DNA of 64,000 nt, from NCBI RefSeq assembly GCF_009827405.1, contig NZ_WTYY01000001.1, positions 434,001-498,000 on the forward strand, in the 5' to 3' direction. The notes beneath the pieces are model-generated. The model was not told where the DNA came from. It saw only the letters and a program-made list of their open reading frames with translations, and did not search any database. The stretch is from Alteraurantiacibacter aestuarii (GTDB lineage: Bacteria > Pseudomonadota > Alphaproteobacteria > Sphingomonadales > Sphingomonadaceae). Both the position numbers and the translations under genes were made by a program. Below, one piece after another: positions 10,015 through 18,695 of the stretch; position 1 is the first letter of the stretch, and every line of letters begins with the position of its first letter.

Positions 10015-10530
10015 CTATTCCATAAGTTCAAGCGGCTGGGGCAATGTCTCCAGCAAGTCTTCTGAAAACCGTGCATCGATGTGGAAGAACGCCATGCGGG
10101 TGACCGCGTCGCTGCGATTTTCCCACGCATGATCGGTGCCGCGCTGGACCACCACATCCCCCGCACGCATCACCACTTCGCTGTCGCTGAGGTGCAGCAC
10201 CACTTCGCCTTCGATCACCAGCGCATAATCCAGCGTGCGGGTGCGGTGCATCACCGTTTTGTGGCCGCCCGCACTGGCGGGATAAAGTTCGATGAAGCGC
10301 ATCAGATGGCCCGATGGCGGCATGATGGTGAAGGGGCGCTCGTTCGGTTCGGCTGCTGGCTGCGCGGTCAGTTGCGGCACCGGATCGCCCTCGTGCCAGA
10401 TTTCGATGAAGTCGGCGCCCACGTCGGGGCCGCTCATCGGGTGGTTTTGCGGCGGGCGGCCATCGCTCAGCACGATCGACTTGCCGCTCGCATCATGGCC
10501 CGTGACCACGCGCCGTCCCCAATTTGCCAT
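10015..10530 (-). CDS. cupin-domain protein
   Basis: A 171-residue protein with one small cupin barrel at about residues 75-150. Metal-site motif 1 appears degenerate around GGHKTVMHRTRTLDYALVIEG, and motif 2 as AGDVVVQRGTDHAWEN. The arrangement resembles the cupins found in dioxygenase-like or sugar-binding regulators of alphaproteobacteria. The start at 10530 follows AGGAACAGG in the right spacing. The substrate cannot be inferred; the next gene lies divergently. Confidence 0.85.
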   Translation of the reverse strand: MANWGRRVVTGHDASGKSIVLSDGRPPQNHPMSGPDVGADFIEIWHEGDPVPQLTAQPAAEPNERPFTIMPPSGHLMRFIELYPASAGGHKTVMHRTRTLDYALVIEGEVVLHLSDSEVVMRAGDVVVQRGTDHAWENRSDAVTRMAFFHIDARFSEDLLETLPQPLELME

Positions 10531-10677
10531 ATGCCCTGTTCCTCTGCCTGAAAGAGCCGGGACGATAGCGGGAGGCGCGAAGCTGGCAAGAGGATGGCAA
10601 GCGCCGTGCGCTTGTGGGCCGCTTCGTCCCTCTCTACGCTTGTGCCGGGACACAAAACGCGAACAGGGGGATCAATC

Positions 10678-11172
10678 ATGCAAGGGGCAATCACCGTGCT
10701 GCTTTGGGGAGCAGCCATTTCCGCCGGACTGATGGCGGGAATTTATTTCGCCTTCTCCACCTTCCTCATGCAGTCGCTGGCCGCGCTGGCAGGCGATAGC
10801 GGCATGGCCGCGATGCAGAGCATCAACCGGATCATCCTGCGCTCCCCCTTCCTGCCGCTGTTCTTTGCCAGCAGTGCTGTGTGCGCCGTGCTGGCGGTGG
10901 CGGGCCTTGTCGATCTGAAGGCTGCGGGCGGATGGCAGATGACAGCCGGGGCCGGTATCTACCTGCTGGGAATGCTGCTGGTGACGATCGTCGGCAATGT
11001 CCCGCTCAACAATGCCCTGGATGCGGCGACACCCGGCACGGCCCAGGGGGCGGCAATGTGGACGCAATATCTTGATCGCTGGACGGTGTGGAACCATGTG
11101 CGCACTTTGGCCTGCACGCTTTCCATGGCCATGCTGGTATGGGCCATTGCATTGAGGTGGAACCTGACATGA
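10678..11172 (+). CDS. DUF1772-family membrane protein
   Basis: A 164-residue protein with four predicted membrane helices (about 5-28, 58-80, 88-108 and 138-158). The region VGNVPLNNAL followed by the W-x-x-Y-x-x-W-x-x-W-N-H-V-R segment is typical of DUF1772, the family that includes fungal anthrone oxygenase-like proteins. The ATG overlaps nothing upstream; AGGGGG at 10664-10669 is the ribosome site. Its stop overlaps the next start (ATGA), implying coupled translation. Function unknown. Confidence 0.85.
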   Translation: MQGAITVLLWGAAISAGLMAGIYFAFSTFLMQSLAALAGDSGMAAMQSINRIILRSPFLPLFFASSAVCAVLAVAGLVDLKAAGGWQMTAGAGIYLLGMLLVTIVGNVPLNNALDAATPGTAQGAAMWTQYLDRWTVWNHVRTLACTLSMAMLVWAIALRWNLT

Positions 11173-11621
11173 GAATTATTGCAGCCTGCCTGCTGGCAGC
11201 GATGCTGGCGGCCTGTTCGGCAGACCATGACGCGGCCATTCCCGGCAATGCGCAGGACGATCAGCCCTTCGCCGGTATCGGTGAGGATGAGGTGATCCGC
11301 CTGACGGGCACGGAGCCGTTCTGGGGCGGAGAGATTTCAGGCGGCCTGTTTACCTACACCACGCCCGAGAACATCGAGGGCCAGCGCCTGCCGGTGACCC
11401 GTTTTGCCGGGCGCGGCGGGTTGTCTTTCAGCGCAGAGGCTGACGGGGTGGCGGTGGACATGGCAATCACGCCCGCCGCTTGTTCGGACGGGATGAGCGA
11501 TCGGACCTATCCCTTCACCGTCACGCTGCAATGGGGCGAAGATCAGCGCATCGGCTGCGGCTGGAGCGATGTGCACCCCTTTTCCGGCGGCGCGGAGCAG
11601 GAGCTTGAGGCCGCCGAATAG
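11169..11621 (+). CDS. COG3650-type lipoprotein
   Basis: A 150-residue predicted lipoprotein with lipobox LAAC (Cys 16). The mature part has the motif GTEPFWGGEI, then LTYTTPEN-like FTYTTPENIEG, a strand with RFAGRGGLSFS and ACSDGMSDRTYPF, the set that marks the uncharacterised COG3650 family. Two cysteines (ACSDG and GCGW) probably pair. It is translationally coupled to the DUF1772 gene through ATGA. Function unknown. Confidence 0.85.
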   Translation: MRIIAACLLAAMLAACSADHDAAIPGNAQDDQPFAGIGEDEVIRLTGTEPFWGGEISGGLFTYTTPENIEGQRLPVTRFAGRGGLSFSAEADGVAVDMAITPAACSDGMSDRTYPFTVTLQWGEDQRIGCGWSDVHPFSGGAEQELEAAE

Positions 11622-11662
11622 CGGCCCGGTAGATCAGTCTCCCACCCGATCGATCTTCCCGC

Positions 11663-12283
11663 CTAATCGGTCAGCGTATTGGCGATCACGGCAATCGCCT
11701 GCGCCATCTGGTCCAGCGGCATTGTTCCGGCAGCGGTGGCGGCAAGGTCGGACCCGTGCACGGCGGGCAGGTGCACGAACAGCACCTGCGTGGACAAAGC
11801 GCGGTCGGCAATCTGCCGCAGCGCATAGTGATAGGAAAAATTGCACAGATATTCGCCCGCATCGGCGGAGATGCTGGCCGAGACATTGGACCGCGACAGC
11901 ACTTTTTGCAGCCGGCCCAGATCTATGGCTGTCATCAATGGAGCTTGCTCGGCATTGGCCGGGGGCGGGACATATCCGGCATTGTCGGGCTTGTCCGCGG
12001 CGCACCGGGCGCTGGCGCGGCTTTCCAGCGTCACCGCCCGTGCGACATTGCTGTATCCGGTCAGGATCAGTGCGCGCGGCGGCTGTGCCAGCAGCGCATC
12101 GATCTGCGGCACCACGCGGCGATAATCGACATCCAGCAGGCTGAGCAAAGTGCTGTGCGGCAGGCCAGACCTGACCGCGCCGAAATATTCGATCACCCGC
12201 TGGGTGGGATTGTCAGCCACGCCGGGGAAGGCGCGAAAGCCGGTGATGACGATCCTTCGTCCGGTGCCTTCTGACCGTTCCAT
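11663..12283 (-). CDS. pyroglutamyl-peptidase I family protein (C15)
   Basis: A 206-residue protein of the C15 cysteine peptidase family, which removes N-terminal pyroglutamate. The opening ITGFRAFPGVADNPTQ, the catalytic-cysteine segment GEYLCNFSYHYAL near residue 145 and the His segment VLFVHLPAVHG near 170 match the family. The usual Glu segment is represented by LESRASARC. The start at 12283 lies at MERSEG. It reads in the same direction as the S41 peptidase gene just upstream (32 bases), so the two may share an mRNA. Confidence 0.85.
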   Translation of the reverse strand: MERSEGTGRRIVITGFRAFPGVADNPTQRVIEYFGAVRSGLPHSTLLSLLDVDYRRVVPQIDALLAQPPRALILTGYSNVARAVTLESRASARCAADKPDNAGYVPPPANAEQAPLMTAIDLGRLQKVLSRSNVSASISADAGEYLCNFSYHYALRQIADRALSTQVLFVHLPAVHGSDLAATAAGTMPLDQMAQAIAVIANTLTD

Positions 12284-12315
12284 CAGGGGTTCCCCTTCCA
12301 GGCCGGCCGGTCCGG

Positions 12316-13758
12316 TCAGAAGATGCCCGGAACGTTGCGCTGCGCGGTATTGGGCTGTTCGCGCTGCAGGAAGCCGCGATCGACCACCGCCTGCGTGGTG
12401 GCGGGGCCGCCCGATATCGGTGTGCACGAGCGCCCGGCCAGGAAATCCAGCGCGACCGACAGCATGCCTTCATTCGGATCGCCCAGCTGTGCGGTGAGGT
12501 CGTCCTGCGCCCGGCAGCTGTTGGGAATGGTGGAGGCAAGGCCGGTGTAATAATCGCCATTGCGGTTGGCATTTTCCACCCGCAGCGCGATCACCCGCAA
12601 CCGGTCATCGCAGGCCGCCTGATCGAGGGCAATCTGCCCCACCGGCTTGCCAAAGGTGTTCTCGCCGATCAGCGCGATGCTGGTGTTGCCAAGATAGGGC
12701 TGCATGCCGTTGATGACCATTTCGCTGGCCGATGCGGTGCCGCGCGTGGTGATGAAGGCGATCTTGGTCGGCTGGATGGATTCGGGCTGCGCATTTATGC
12801 GATAGGTCGAATCATTGGCGGATTTGGAGGCGCGGAAGGTGATGTAATCGAACACCTGATTATCGTTGTCGCGCCCCATCATGTCGCCCATGAACTCGGC
12901 AATGGAGATCAGCCCGCCGCCGTTATAGCGCAGGTCAATCACCAGTTCGGTCACCCCGGCAGCGCGGAAGGACTGATAGGCGCTGCGCAGGTCCGGCCCG
13001 GCGGTATCGATGAAGGTGCGCAGGTTGATATAGCCCACCTTCTTGCCACCATCGTTGATGATCTTGAAGCCATAGCGATCGGATACCGGGTCCAGCGCAT
13101 ATTCGGCCTTTGACAGCGATATGGTGCGATCGATCCCGCTGGCATCGCGGATGCGGATCACCCGCGTGGTGCCCGCCGTATCCGGCCCCAGCGCGTTGAT
13201 CACGGCAGATGGTCCACCATTGGCCATCAGCGAGTTGACCGTCTGCAAATTCGCCTCGCTCGTGCCGATGGCCAGCAGTTCGCTGCCGCGATCCATGTTC
13301 TGGCCCAGTGCGGGCGCATTCTCGAACGCTTCGATCACATAGACCCGGCGGGCAGCGGTGTCATAGCCCAGCCGGATGCCGAAACCGGCGCTGGCCCCCT
13401 GCTGGAAGAAGGCGTTCTCCTCCGCGATGGAGGTCAGATAGGTGAAGTAACGATCGCGCGATGCATCACGCGCCGGCTTTACCAGCGCATCGATATAGCT
13501 CTGTACGCTGGAATAGTTCGCCGGGTTGACGGTGGTGTCGAGCAGGTCGGGGAACAGGTACCATTCGTTGAGCTGCGCCAGCGTCCAGCTTTGCCGCGAT
13601 GACAGCGAGCAGGTGCCCGATGTGGGCGTGGGCGTGGGCGTTGATGAAGGCGTGGGCGTGGGAACATTGCCCGTGGGCGCGCCGCCGCTGGACGTACCCC
13701 CGCATGATGCCACCATGGCTGCGCAGGCGAGGGTCAACGCGATCTTGGAAGTTTTCAT
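12316..13758 (-). CDS. S41-family peptidase lipoprotein
   Basis: A 480-residue secreted serine peptidase. The signal peptide ends in a lipobox (VASC, Cys 19) and is followed by a Thr/Pro-rich linker (about residues 34-47), a PDZ-like region (about 130-225) and the S41 catalytic domain (about 235-400). The active-site segment is TRGTASASEMVING, and FGKPVGQ follows as expected. It resembles C-terminal processing peptidases of Gram-negative envelopes but with a tethered architecture. The ATG at 13758 starts the signal peptide; a longer upstream frame is not signal-like. Confidence 0.9.
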   Translation of the reverse strand: MKTSKIALTLACAAMVASCGGTSSGGAPTGNVPTPTPSSTPTPTPTSGTCSLSSRQSWTLAQLNEWYLFPDLLDTTVNPANYSSVQSYIDALVKPARDASRDRYFTYLTSIAEENAFFQQGASAGFGIRLGYDTAARRVYVIEAFENAPALGQNMDRGSELLAIGTSEANLQTVNSLMANGGPSAVINALGPDTAGTTRVIRIRDASGIDRTISLSKAEYALDPVSDRYGFKIINDGGKKVGYINLRTFIDTAGPDLRSAYQSFRAAGVTELVIDLRYNGGGLISIAEFMGDMMGRDNDNQVFDYITFRASKSANDSTYRINAQPESIQPTKIAFITTRGTASASEMVINGMQPYLGNTSIALIGENTFGKPVGQIALDQAACDDRLRVIALRVENANRNGDYYTGLASTIPNSCRAQDDLTAQLGDPNEGMLSVALDFLAGRSCTPISGGPATTQAVVDRGFLQREQPNTAQRNVPGIF

Positions 13759-13997
13759 GGATTCGGTTGTCCGTCTTGCCGCGCACTCGGGGAAGTTGCA
13801 GCTGCGACGATATCGACGCCCCGCCGCACTGGCAAGTATGAAGCGGACGGCCGCAGGGGTGAAGTTCGCGCGCCAGACGCTTGAAATATCACGAACAATC
13901 GCAATTCTTCTACAGGAGAAGGGGCCGATGCCCTTGCCAAGGCGCTTGTGTGGCGGCACATCGCGCACTCACTGTCCGTATCAGGGCGTAAATTACC

Positions 13998-14015
13998 GCA
14001 TCCGCAAACGGATGC
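13998..14015 (+). promoter_or_regulatory. short perfect hairpin just before a ribosome binding site
   Basis: Arms GCATCCG (13998-14004) and CGGATGC (14009-14015) pair perfectly around the four-base loop caaa. It lies five bases upstream of the GGAGGA ribosome site of the YbhB-family gene. There is no T-run, so it is not a terminator; it could stabilise the mRNA 5' end or be a protein-binding palindrome. Confidence 0.6.
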
Positions 14016-14029
14016 ATGCTGGAGGAATA

Positions 14030-14650
14030 ATGTCGGACAACCTGCCCGACTGGCTGAGCAAGGCGCTGCACTCGCCACGTGCAGGCCATGCAAAACTTAT
14101 GGTGGCGCGGCTGGCCAATGAAGCCATGCTGGGCCGCGGCGGCTTCACCTTGTCGTCGGCTGCCTTCCGCAATGGAGAGGCGCTGGATCCCAGCTTTACC
14201 GCTGACGAGGAAGATTCGGTCGCTCCGCCGCTGGAATGGACTGCGCCGCCGCCGGGAAGCCATGAACTGGTGCTGGTGGTGGAAGATCCCGATGCGCCCA
14301 GCCCTAATTCAAAGGGCGAACAACCTTTTTGCCATTGGCTGGTCTGGGGCATGCCCGGCCAGAAAGGCATGTTGCTTGAAGGGGAAGTCCCGCCGCGCGT
14401 GGGCAAGAACTCCTTCGGCAATTCCGAATGGCTGCTGCCCGATCCACCGACGGGCAGCCAGCCGCATGATTACGTATTCCAGCTCTTCGCACTTGACCTG
14501 CCCCTGGTACTGATGCCGGGTGCAAGCCGGGATGAACTGGAAGCGGCCATGAAAGGCCACGTAACCGCTGTCACGCTGCTGACCGGGACTTACACCCGTG
14601 AAGAGGGCGGTGATTATGACTGGGACGCCGAGGACGAGGGCGAGGATTGA
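14030..14650 (+). CDS. YbhB/YbcL-family (PEBP-like) protein
   Basis: A 206-residue protein of the phosphatidylethanolamine-binding/Raf kinase inhibitor-like family. Family motifs are PPLEWTAPPPGSHELVLVVEDPDAP, CHWLVWGMP and DYVFQLFALDLPL. It has an N-terminal extension of about 45 residues before the core and a strongly acidic C-terminal tail (DYDWDAEDEGED). The start at 14030 has a perfect GGAGGA ribosome site. No enzymatic role is established for the bacterial members. Confidence 0.9.
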   Translation: MSDNLPDWLSKALHSPRAGHAKLMVARLANEAMLGRGGFTLSSAAFRNGEALDPSFTADEEDSVAPPLEWTAPPPGSHELVLVVEDPDAPSPNSKGEQPFCHWLVWGMPGQKGMLLEGEVPPRVGKNSFGNSEWLLPDPPTGSQPHDYVFQLFALDLPLVLMPGASRDELEAAMKGHVTAVTLLTGTYTREEGGDYDWDAEDEGED

Positions 14651-14696
14651 TTTCCCCTTGCACCCGGCAGGATTTTTTGAAGGGAAGGAAAGTATT

Positions 14697-14948
14697 ATGG
14701 CTGCAAAGAACAACGCGCTGAACAAGCCGGTAACGCTCTCGGGCGAACTGGAGAACGTGATTGGCAAGGGTCCGATGACCCGCGCTGAAGTCACCTCCAA
14801 GGTGTGGGTCTACATCAAGGCCAACGACCTGCAGGACGCCAAGGACAAGCGCCAGATCAACCCCGATGCCAAGCTTGGCGCGGTGATCGGCAAGGATCAG
14901 ATCTCCATGTTCAAGATGACCGCTGCGGTGTCCAAGCACCTGAGCTGA
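14697..14948 (+). CDS. SWIB/MDM2-domain protein
   Basis: An 83-residue protein that consists of a single SWIB domain. Family features are MTRAEVTSKVWVYIKANDLQD, followed by KRQINPDAKLGAVIG and a closing helix MFKMTAAVSKHL. In eukaryotes this fold belongs to chromatin remodelling; in bacteria it occurs alone or fused to topoisomerase and its role is not established. The ATG at 14697 has GGAAGGAA upstream. A terminator follows. Confidence 0.93.
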   Translation: MAAKNNALNKPVTLSGELENVIGKGPMTRAEVTSKVWVYIKANDLQDAKDKRQINPDAKLGAVIGKDQISMFKMTAAVSKHLS

Positions 14949-15001
14949 TCGCCTGATGGCAGGGGGCCTTGTGTGGCCCGTTGCCTCAAGCTGGAAAATT
15001 G

Positions 15002-15040
15002 CGGGCGGGGCGTCTCACGGCGCTCCGCCCGTTTCCTTTC
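15002..15040 (+). terminator. terminator-like hairpin after the SWIB gene
   Basis: Arms cgggcgg (15002-15008) and ccgcccg (15025-15031) enclose 16 bases and are followed by a T-rich stretch (tttcctttc, 15032-15040). The T-run is interrupted, so efficiency is uncertain. Confidence 0.6.
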
Positions 15041-15168
15041 GGATATGTGAAAACTTCATGCATCCGTAAAATTGACTTGTCGCCGGGCGTGGCCACATGG
15101 CACTATACGGACAAATTGACAGGATCAGCGCTGCACACCGGCGCGATCGAGAGGAAAGGCCCGGAACA

Positions 15169-16431
15169 ATGGCTACTATCGTCGGCGGCGTCGCCACATC
15201 GCACACTCCCACCATCGCTTTCGCCAAGGATGGCGGCAAGCAGGATGATCCGGTTTGGAAGCCGATCTTCGAAGGCTATGAGCCGGTGCAGAAGTGGTTT
15301 CGCGAAAAGAAGCCCGATGTGCTGGTCTATATCTACAACGACCACATGACCTCCTTCTTCGACCATTACAGCCACTTTGCGCTGGGCGTGGGCGCGAAGT
15401 TCGAGGCGGCAGACGAGGGCGGTGGTCCGCGCGATATTCCCGCCATCATGGGCGATCCCAAATTTGCCGAACACGTGGCCAAGGTGATGGTCGCCAATGA
15501 ATTCGACCTGTCCTATTTCCAGGGCAAGGGCCTCGATCATGGCGCCTTCAGCCCGCTGTCGGTGATGGTCGATTACAACGAGCAGGATGGCTGGGCCTGC
15601 AAGCTCCTGCCCGTGGTGTGCGGCGTGCTGACCGTACCGCTGCCTTCGGCTCGGCGGTTCTACAAATTCGGCAAGAGCCTGCGCCAGGCGATCCTGTCCT
15701 ATCCCGAAGACATCAAGGTGGCGATTGCCGGCACCGGCGGCCTGTCGCACCAGGTCCACGGCGAAGGCTGCGGCTTCAACAATCCCGAATGGGATATGGA
15801 GTTCATGGAACGGCTGGAGAAGGACCCTGAAAGCCTGCTCGACCTGTCCATTGCCGAACTGGCCCGCCGCGGCGGCTGGGAAGGCGCCGAAGTCGTGATG
15901 TGGCTGATGATGCGCGGCGCGCTCTCGGCAGAGGTGGAGTGCACGCACAAGACCTATTTCCTGCCCTCCATGTGCCCCATCGCCACGATGATCATGGAAG
16001 AGGTTTCCAACGATGCGCCGGTGGAGGCTCCCGCCGAAACGCTGAAGCGGATCAACTGGGATTATGAAGGCGCGGACAAGATGGAGGGCACCTATCCCTT
16101 CACTATCGAGCGCAGCGTGCGCGGCTTCCGCCTCAACCACTTCCTCCACTCGCTTACCGATCCGGTGGTGCGCAAGCAGTTCCGCGAGGACGAGGAAGCC
16201 TGCATGTCGGACGCCGGGCTGACCGATGAGGAGAAGCGCCTTGTGCGTGAGCGCGACTGGATCGGCCTGATCCATTACGGCGTGATCTTCTTCATGCTGG
16301 AGAAGCTGGGCGCGGTAACCGGCATCGGCAATATCGATATCTATGCCGCGATGAAGGGGTTGAGCGTTCCGGACTTCCAGAAGACCCGCAATGCCGCGAT
16401 CAATTACGGCGTGGCTGGCAAGGAAGACTGA
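15169..16431 (+). CDS. gallate dioxygenase-type extradiol dioxygenase (fused LigB-LigA)
   Basis: A 420-residue class III extradiol dioxygenase in which a LigB-type catalytic domain (about 1-275) is fused to a LigA-type helical domain (about 290-420). This layout and length match gallate dioxygenases such as DesB/GalA. Ligand and catalytic residues are in place: His12 (SHTPT), His59 (YNDHM), His124 (LDHGAFSP), a His in GGLSHQVHG near 195, and a Glu in GAEVVMW near 241. It should open the ring of gallate or a close relative such as 3-O-methylgallate or protocatechuate. The ATG at 15169 has GAGAGGAAAGG upstream. A paralogue lies 2.3 kb downstream. Confidence 0.9.
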   Translation: MATIVGGVATSHTPTIAFAKDGGKQDDPVWKPIFEGYEPVQKWFREKKPDVLVYIYNDHMTSFFDHYSHFALGVGAKFEAADEGGGPRDIPAIMGDPKFAEHVAKVMVANEFDLSYFQGKGLDHGAFSPLSVMVDYNEQDGWACKLLPVVCGVLTVPLPSARRFYKFGKSLRQAILSYPEDIKVAIAGTGGLSHQVHGEGCGFNNPEWDMEFMERLEKDPESLLDLSIAELARRGGWEGAEVVMWLMMRGALSAEVECTHKTYFLPSMCPIATMIMEEVSNDAPVEAPAETLKRINWDYEGADKMEGTYPFTIERSVRGFRLNHFLHSLTDPVVRKQFREDEEACMSDAGLTDEEKRLVRERDWIGLIHYGVIFFMLEKLGAVTGIGNIDIYAAMKGLSVPDFQKTRNAAINYGVAGKED

Positions 16432-16568
16432 GGCTGCCTATATTGCCTGTCTGCCGGGGCGTTTTCCCGGCGATCCGCTGACACCGGGCACTTGGTCCAC
16501 CTTGTGTTCCGGGCAGCGGAGGATAGGCAATGCGGCCCGTTTCAATTCACTTTTCTACAGGAAATCCC

Positions 16569-17918
16569 ATGTCCAGCACCGCCCAGACTGCTTCCGATCT
16601 CTCCGCTGAGATTGCCCGCGTTTTCGCCCTGCAGCAGGCGCATCAATGGGATGTGAAGGCGACCAAGGCAGCGGCGCGCAAGGCCAAGCTGGAAAAGCTG
16701 AAAGCCGCAGTGGAAGCCCACGCGGACGATATCGTCGCTGCCGTGCTGGAAGATACGCGCAAGCCCGCGGGCGAAATTCGCGTTACCGAAGTGCTCAACG
16801 TCACCGCCAATATCCAGCGCAATATCGACAACCTCGATGAGTGGATGAAGCCCACGCAGGTCACGCCATCGACCAACCCCGATGACAAGGCGCAGATCAT
16901 CTATGAAGCGCGCGGCGTGTGCCTGATCCTGGGCCCGTGGAACTTTCCGCTCGGCCTCACCTTCGGTCCGCTGGCAGCCGCCGTGGCGGCGGGCAATTGC
17001 TGCATGCTCAAGCTGACCGATCTGTGCCCGGCCACCGCCAGCATCGCCGCGAAGATCGTGCGCGAGGTGTTCGACGAGAACGAAGTGGCCGTGTTCGAAG
17101 GCGATGTCAGCGTGGCCACCGCCCTGCTCGACCTGCCGTTCAGCCACATCTTCTTCACCGGCAGTACGCGCGTGGGCAAGATCGTGATGGCCGCTGCCGC
17201 CAGACATCTGGCCAGCGTGACGCTGGAACTGGGCGGCAAGTCGCCGGTGATTGTCGATGATGGCGCGGATATCGACAAGATCGCCGCCGCGCTGGCGGGC
17301 GCCAAGCAGTTCAACGGCGGACAGGCCTGCATCAGCCCGGACTATGTCTTCGTGAAGGAAGATCAGCAGGCCCGGCTGGTCAAAGGCTTCAAGGCCAACG
17401 TGCAGAACAACCTCTACACCGAAGATGGCCAGATCAAGAAGGAAGCCATCGCCCAGATCGTCAACAAGGCAAACTTTGACCGGGTCAAGGGCCTGTTCGA
17501 CGATGCGGTGGCGCAAGGTGCAACCGTGGCCGTGGGCGGGCAGATGGATGAGGACGACCTGACCATCCATCCCACCATGCTGACCAATGTCACCCCGCAG
17601 ATGAAGATCCTGCAGGAAGAGATTTTCGCTCCGGTTATCCCGGTGATGACCTACGATACGCTCGATCAGGTGATCGGTTATATCGAGGAGCGCGACAAGC
17701 CGCTGGCGCTGTATATTTTCAGCCCGGACGAGGGCAATGTGCAGAAGGTTCTGGACCGCACCTCATCGGGCGGCGTGACCGTCAACGGCGTGTTCTCGCA
17801 TTATCTGGAAAACAACCTGCCCTTCGGCGGCGTGAACCAGAGCGGCACCGGCAGCTATCACGGCTATTTCGGCTTCAAGGCGTTCAGCCACGAACGGGCG
17901 GTCTATATCCACCAATAG
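16569..17918 (+). CDS. aldehyde dehydrogenase
   Basis: A 449-residue NAD(P)-dependent aldehyde dehydrogenase of the class-3/fatty-aldehyde or coniferyl-aldehyde type, judged by its short length and C-terminal end. The Rossmann region contains ILGPWNFPLGL near 117 and FTGSTRVGK near 197. The catalytic Glu lies in TLELGGKSP near 220 and the nucleophile Cys in GGQACI near 255. It is placed between two gallate-type dioxygenases, so an aromatic aldehyde from lignin breakdown is a reasonable substrate guess. Starts at ATG 16569. Confidence 0.93.
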   Translation: MSSTAQTASDLSAEIARVFALQQAHQWDVKATKAAARKAKLEKLKAAVEAHADDIVAAVLEDTRKPAGEIRVTEVLNVTANIQRNIDNLDEWMKPTQVTPSTNPDDKAQIIYEARGVCLILGPWNFPLGLTFGPLAAAVAAGNCCMLKLTDLCPATASIAAKIVREVFDENEVAVFEGDVSVATALLDLPFSHIFFTGSTRVGKIVMAAAARHLASVTLELGGKSPVIVDDGADIDKIAAALAGAKQFNGGQACISPDYVFVKEDQQARLVKGFKANVQNNLYTEDGQIKKEAIAQIVNKANFDRVKGLFDDAVAQGATVAVGGQMDEDDLTIHPTMLTNVTPQMKILQEEIFAPVIPVMTYDTLDQVIGYIEERDKPLALYIFSPDEGNVQKVLDRTSSGGVTVNGVFSHYLENNLPFGGVNQSGTGSYHGYFGFKAFSHERAVYIHQ

Positions 17919-17958
17919 GCCGGTCATGCTGGCCAGGTCCGGGAGTTTCGGCTGAGCT

Positions 17959-18519
17959 TCAGCCGCGCTCTGACTTAACCAGCAGCGCCTCCAGCATTTC
18001 CAGCATGCGCGCCTGCCGTGCCAGGATCAGTTCGTGCTGTTCGCCGCGCAGCCGGTCCAGCTTTTGCTGCATCGCCAGAATCTCGATCTCGGATCGCAGA
18101 TTGACCTCGTAGTCATGGGCGGCGGCCACGCGGTCCTTTTCCGCCTGCCGGTTCTGGCTCATCATGATGATCGGCGCCTGGATTGCGGCGAGCATGGACA
18201 GGATCAGGTTGAGGAAGATGAAAGGGTAGGGGTCGAACGGCTTCGCACTTGCCAGCAACAAGGTGTTGCCGCCCACCCACAGGGCCAGGAACAGGAAAAA
18301 GCCGCCGATAAAGGGCCATGATCCGCCGACCCTGGCAACGCTGTCGGCCAGCCGGTCCCATCCCGATTCGGCCACGCTGGAAAGCTCATTGGCATCGCGG
18401 CTGAGCGGCTGGCGCGCGTCGATGTGCCTCAGGATGTTTTCATGCTGTGTACCGCGCGGGCCACCTTCGCCAAGCACCCGCCGGGCAATGTCGAGCGCGA
18501 TACGTGTGGGATTGTTCAT
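17959..18519 (-). CDS. DUF1003-family membrane protein
   Basis: A 186-residue protein with two membrane helices at about residues 72-95 and 105-125, the first with GSWPFIGGFFLFLALWVGGN and the second ending in IQAPIIMMSQNRQ, both hallmarks of DUF1003. The N-terminal segment carries a small Asn/Arg-rich region and the C-terminus is a long charged helix. The ATG at 18519 is preceded by AGGAGG. It interrupts the plus-strand aromatic genes. Function unknown. Confidence 0.92.
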   Translation of the reverse strand: MNNPTRIALDIARRVLGEGGPRGTQHENILRHIDARQPLSRDANELSSVAESGWDRLADSVARVGGSWPFIGGFFLFLALWVGGNTLLLASAKPFDPYPFIFLNLILSMLAAIQAPIIMMSQNRQAEKDRVAAAHDYEVNLRSEIEILAMQQKLDRLRGEQHELILARQARMLEMLEALLVKSERG

Positions 18520-18695
18520 CTGGGGCTCCTCCTGAATCTGGCCATGAAATCGCGCCTTTGCGGTGGGGCCGTCAAGTCGCGATCGCGCAGTTGCGGGTGA
18601 TTGACCCGGCGCAAAGACTGCCAGCCCCGCCCGGCATAACCGGGCATGAGCAAGAGTTCCGAGCGCCCCAGGGCGGCTCATCGGGGAGAGAGATC

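Noticed and set aside
15060..15110. TTGACT ... TATACG promoter for the first dioxygenase
   Set aside because: The spacing between the boxes is about 26 bases, too long for a sigma-70 type promoter.
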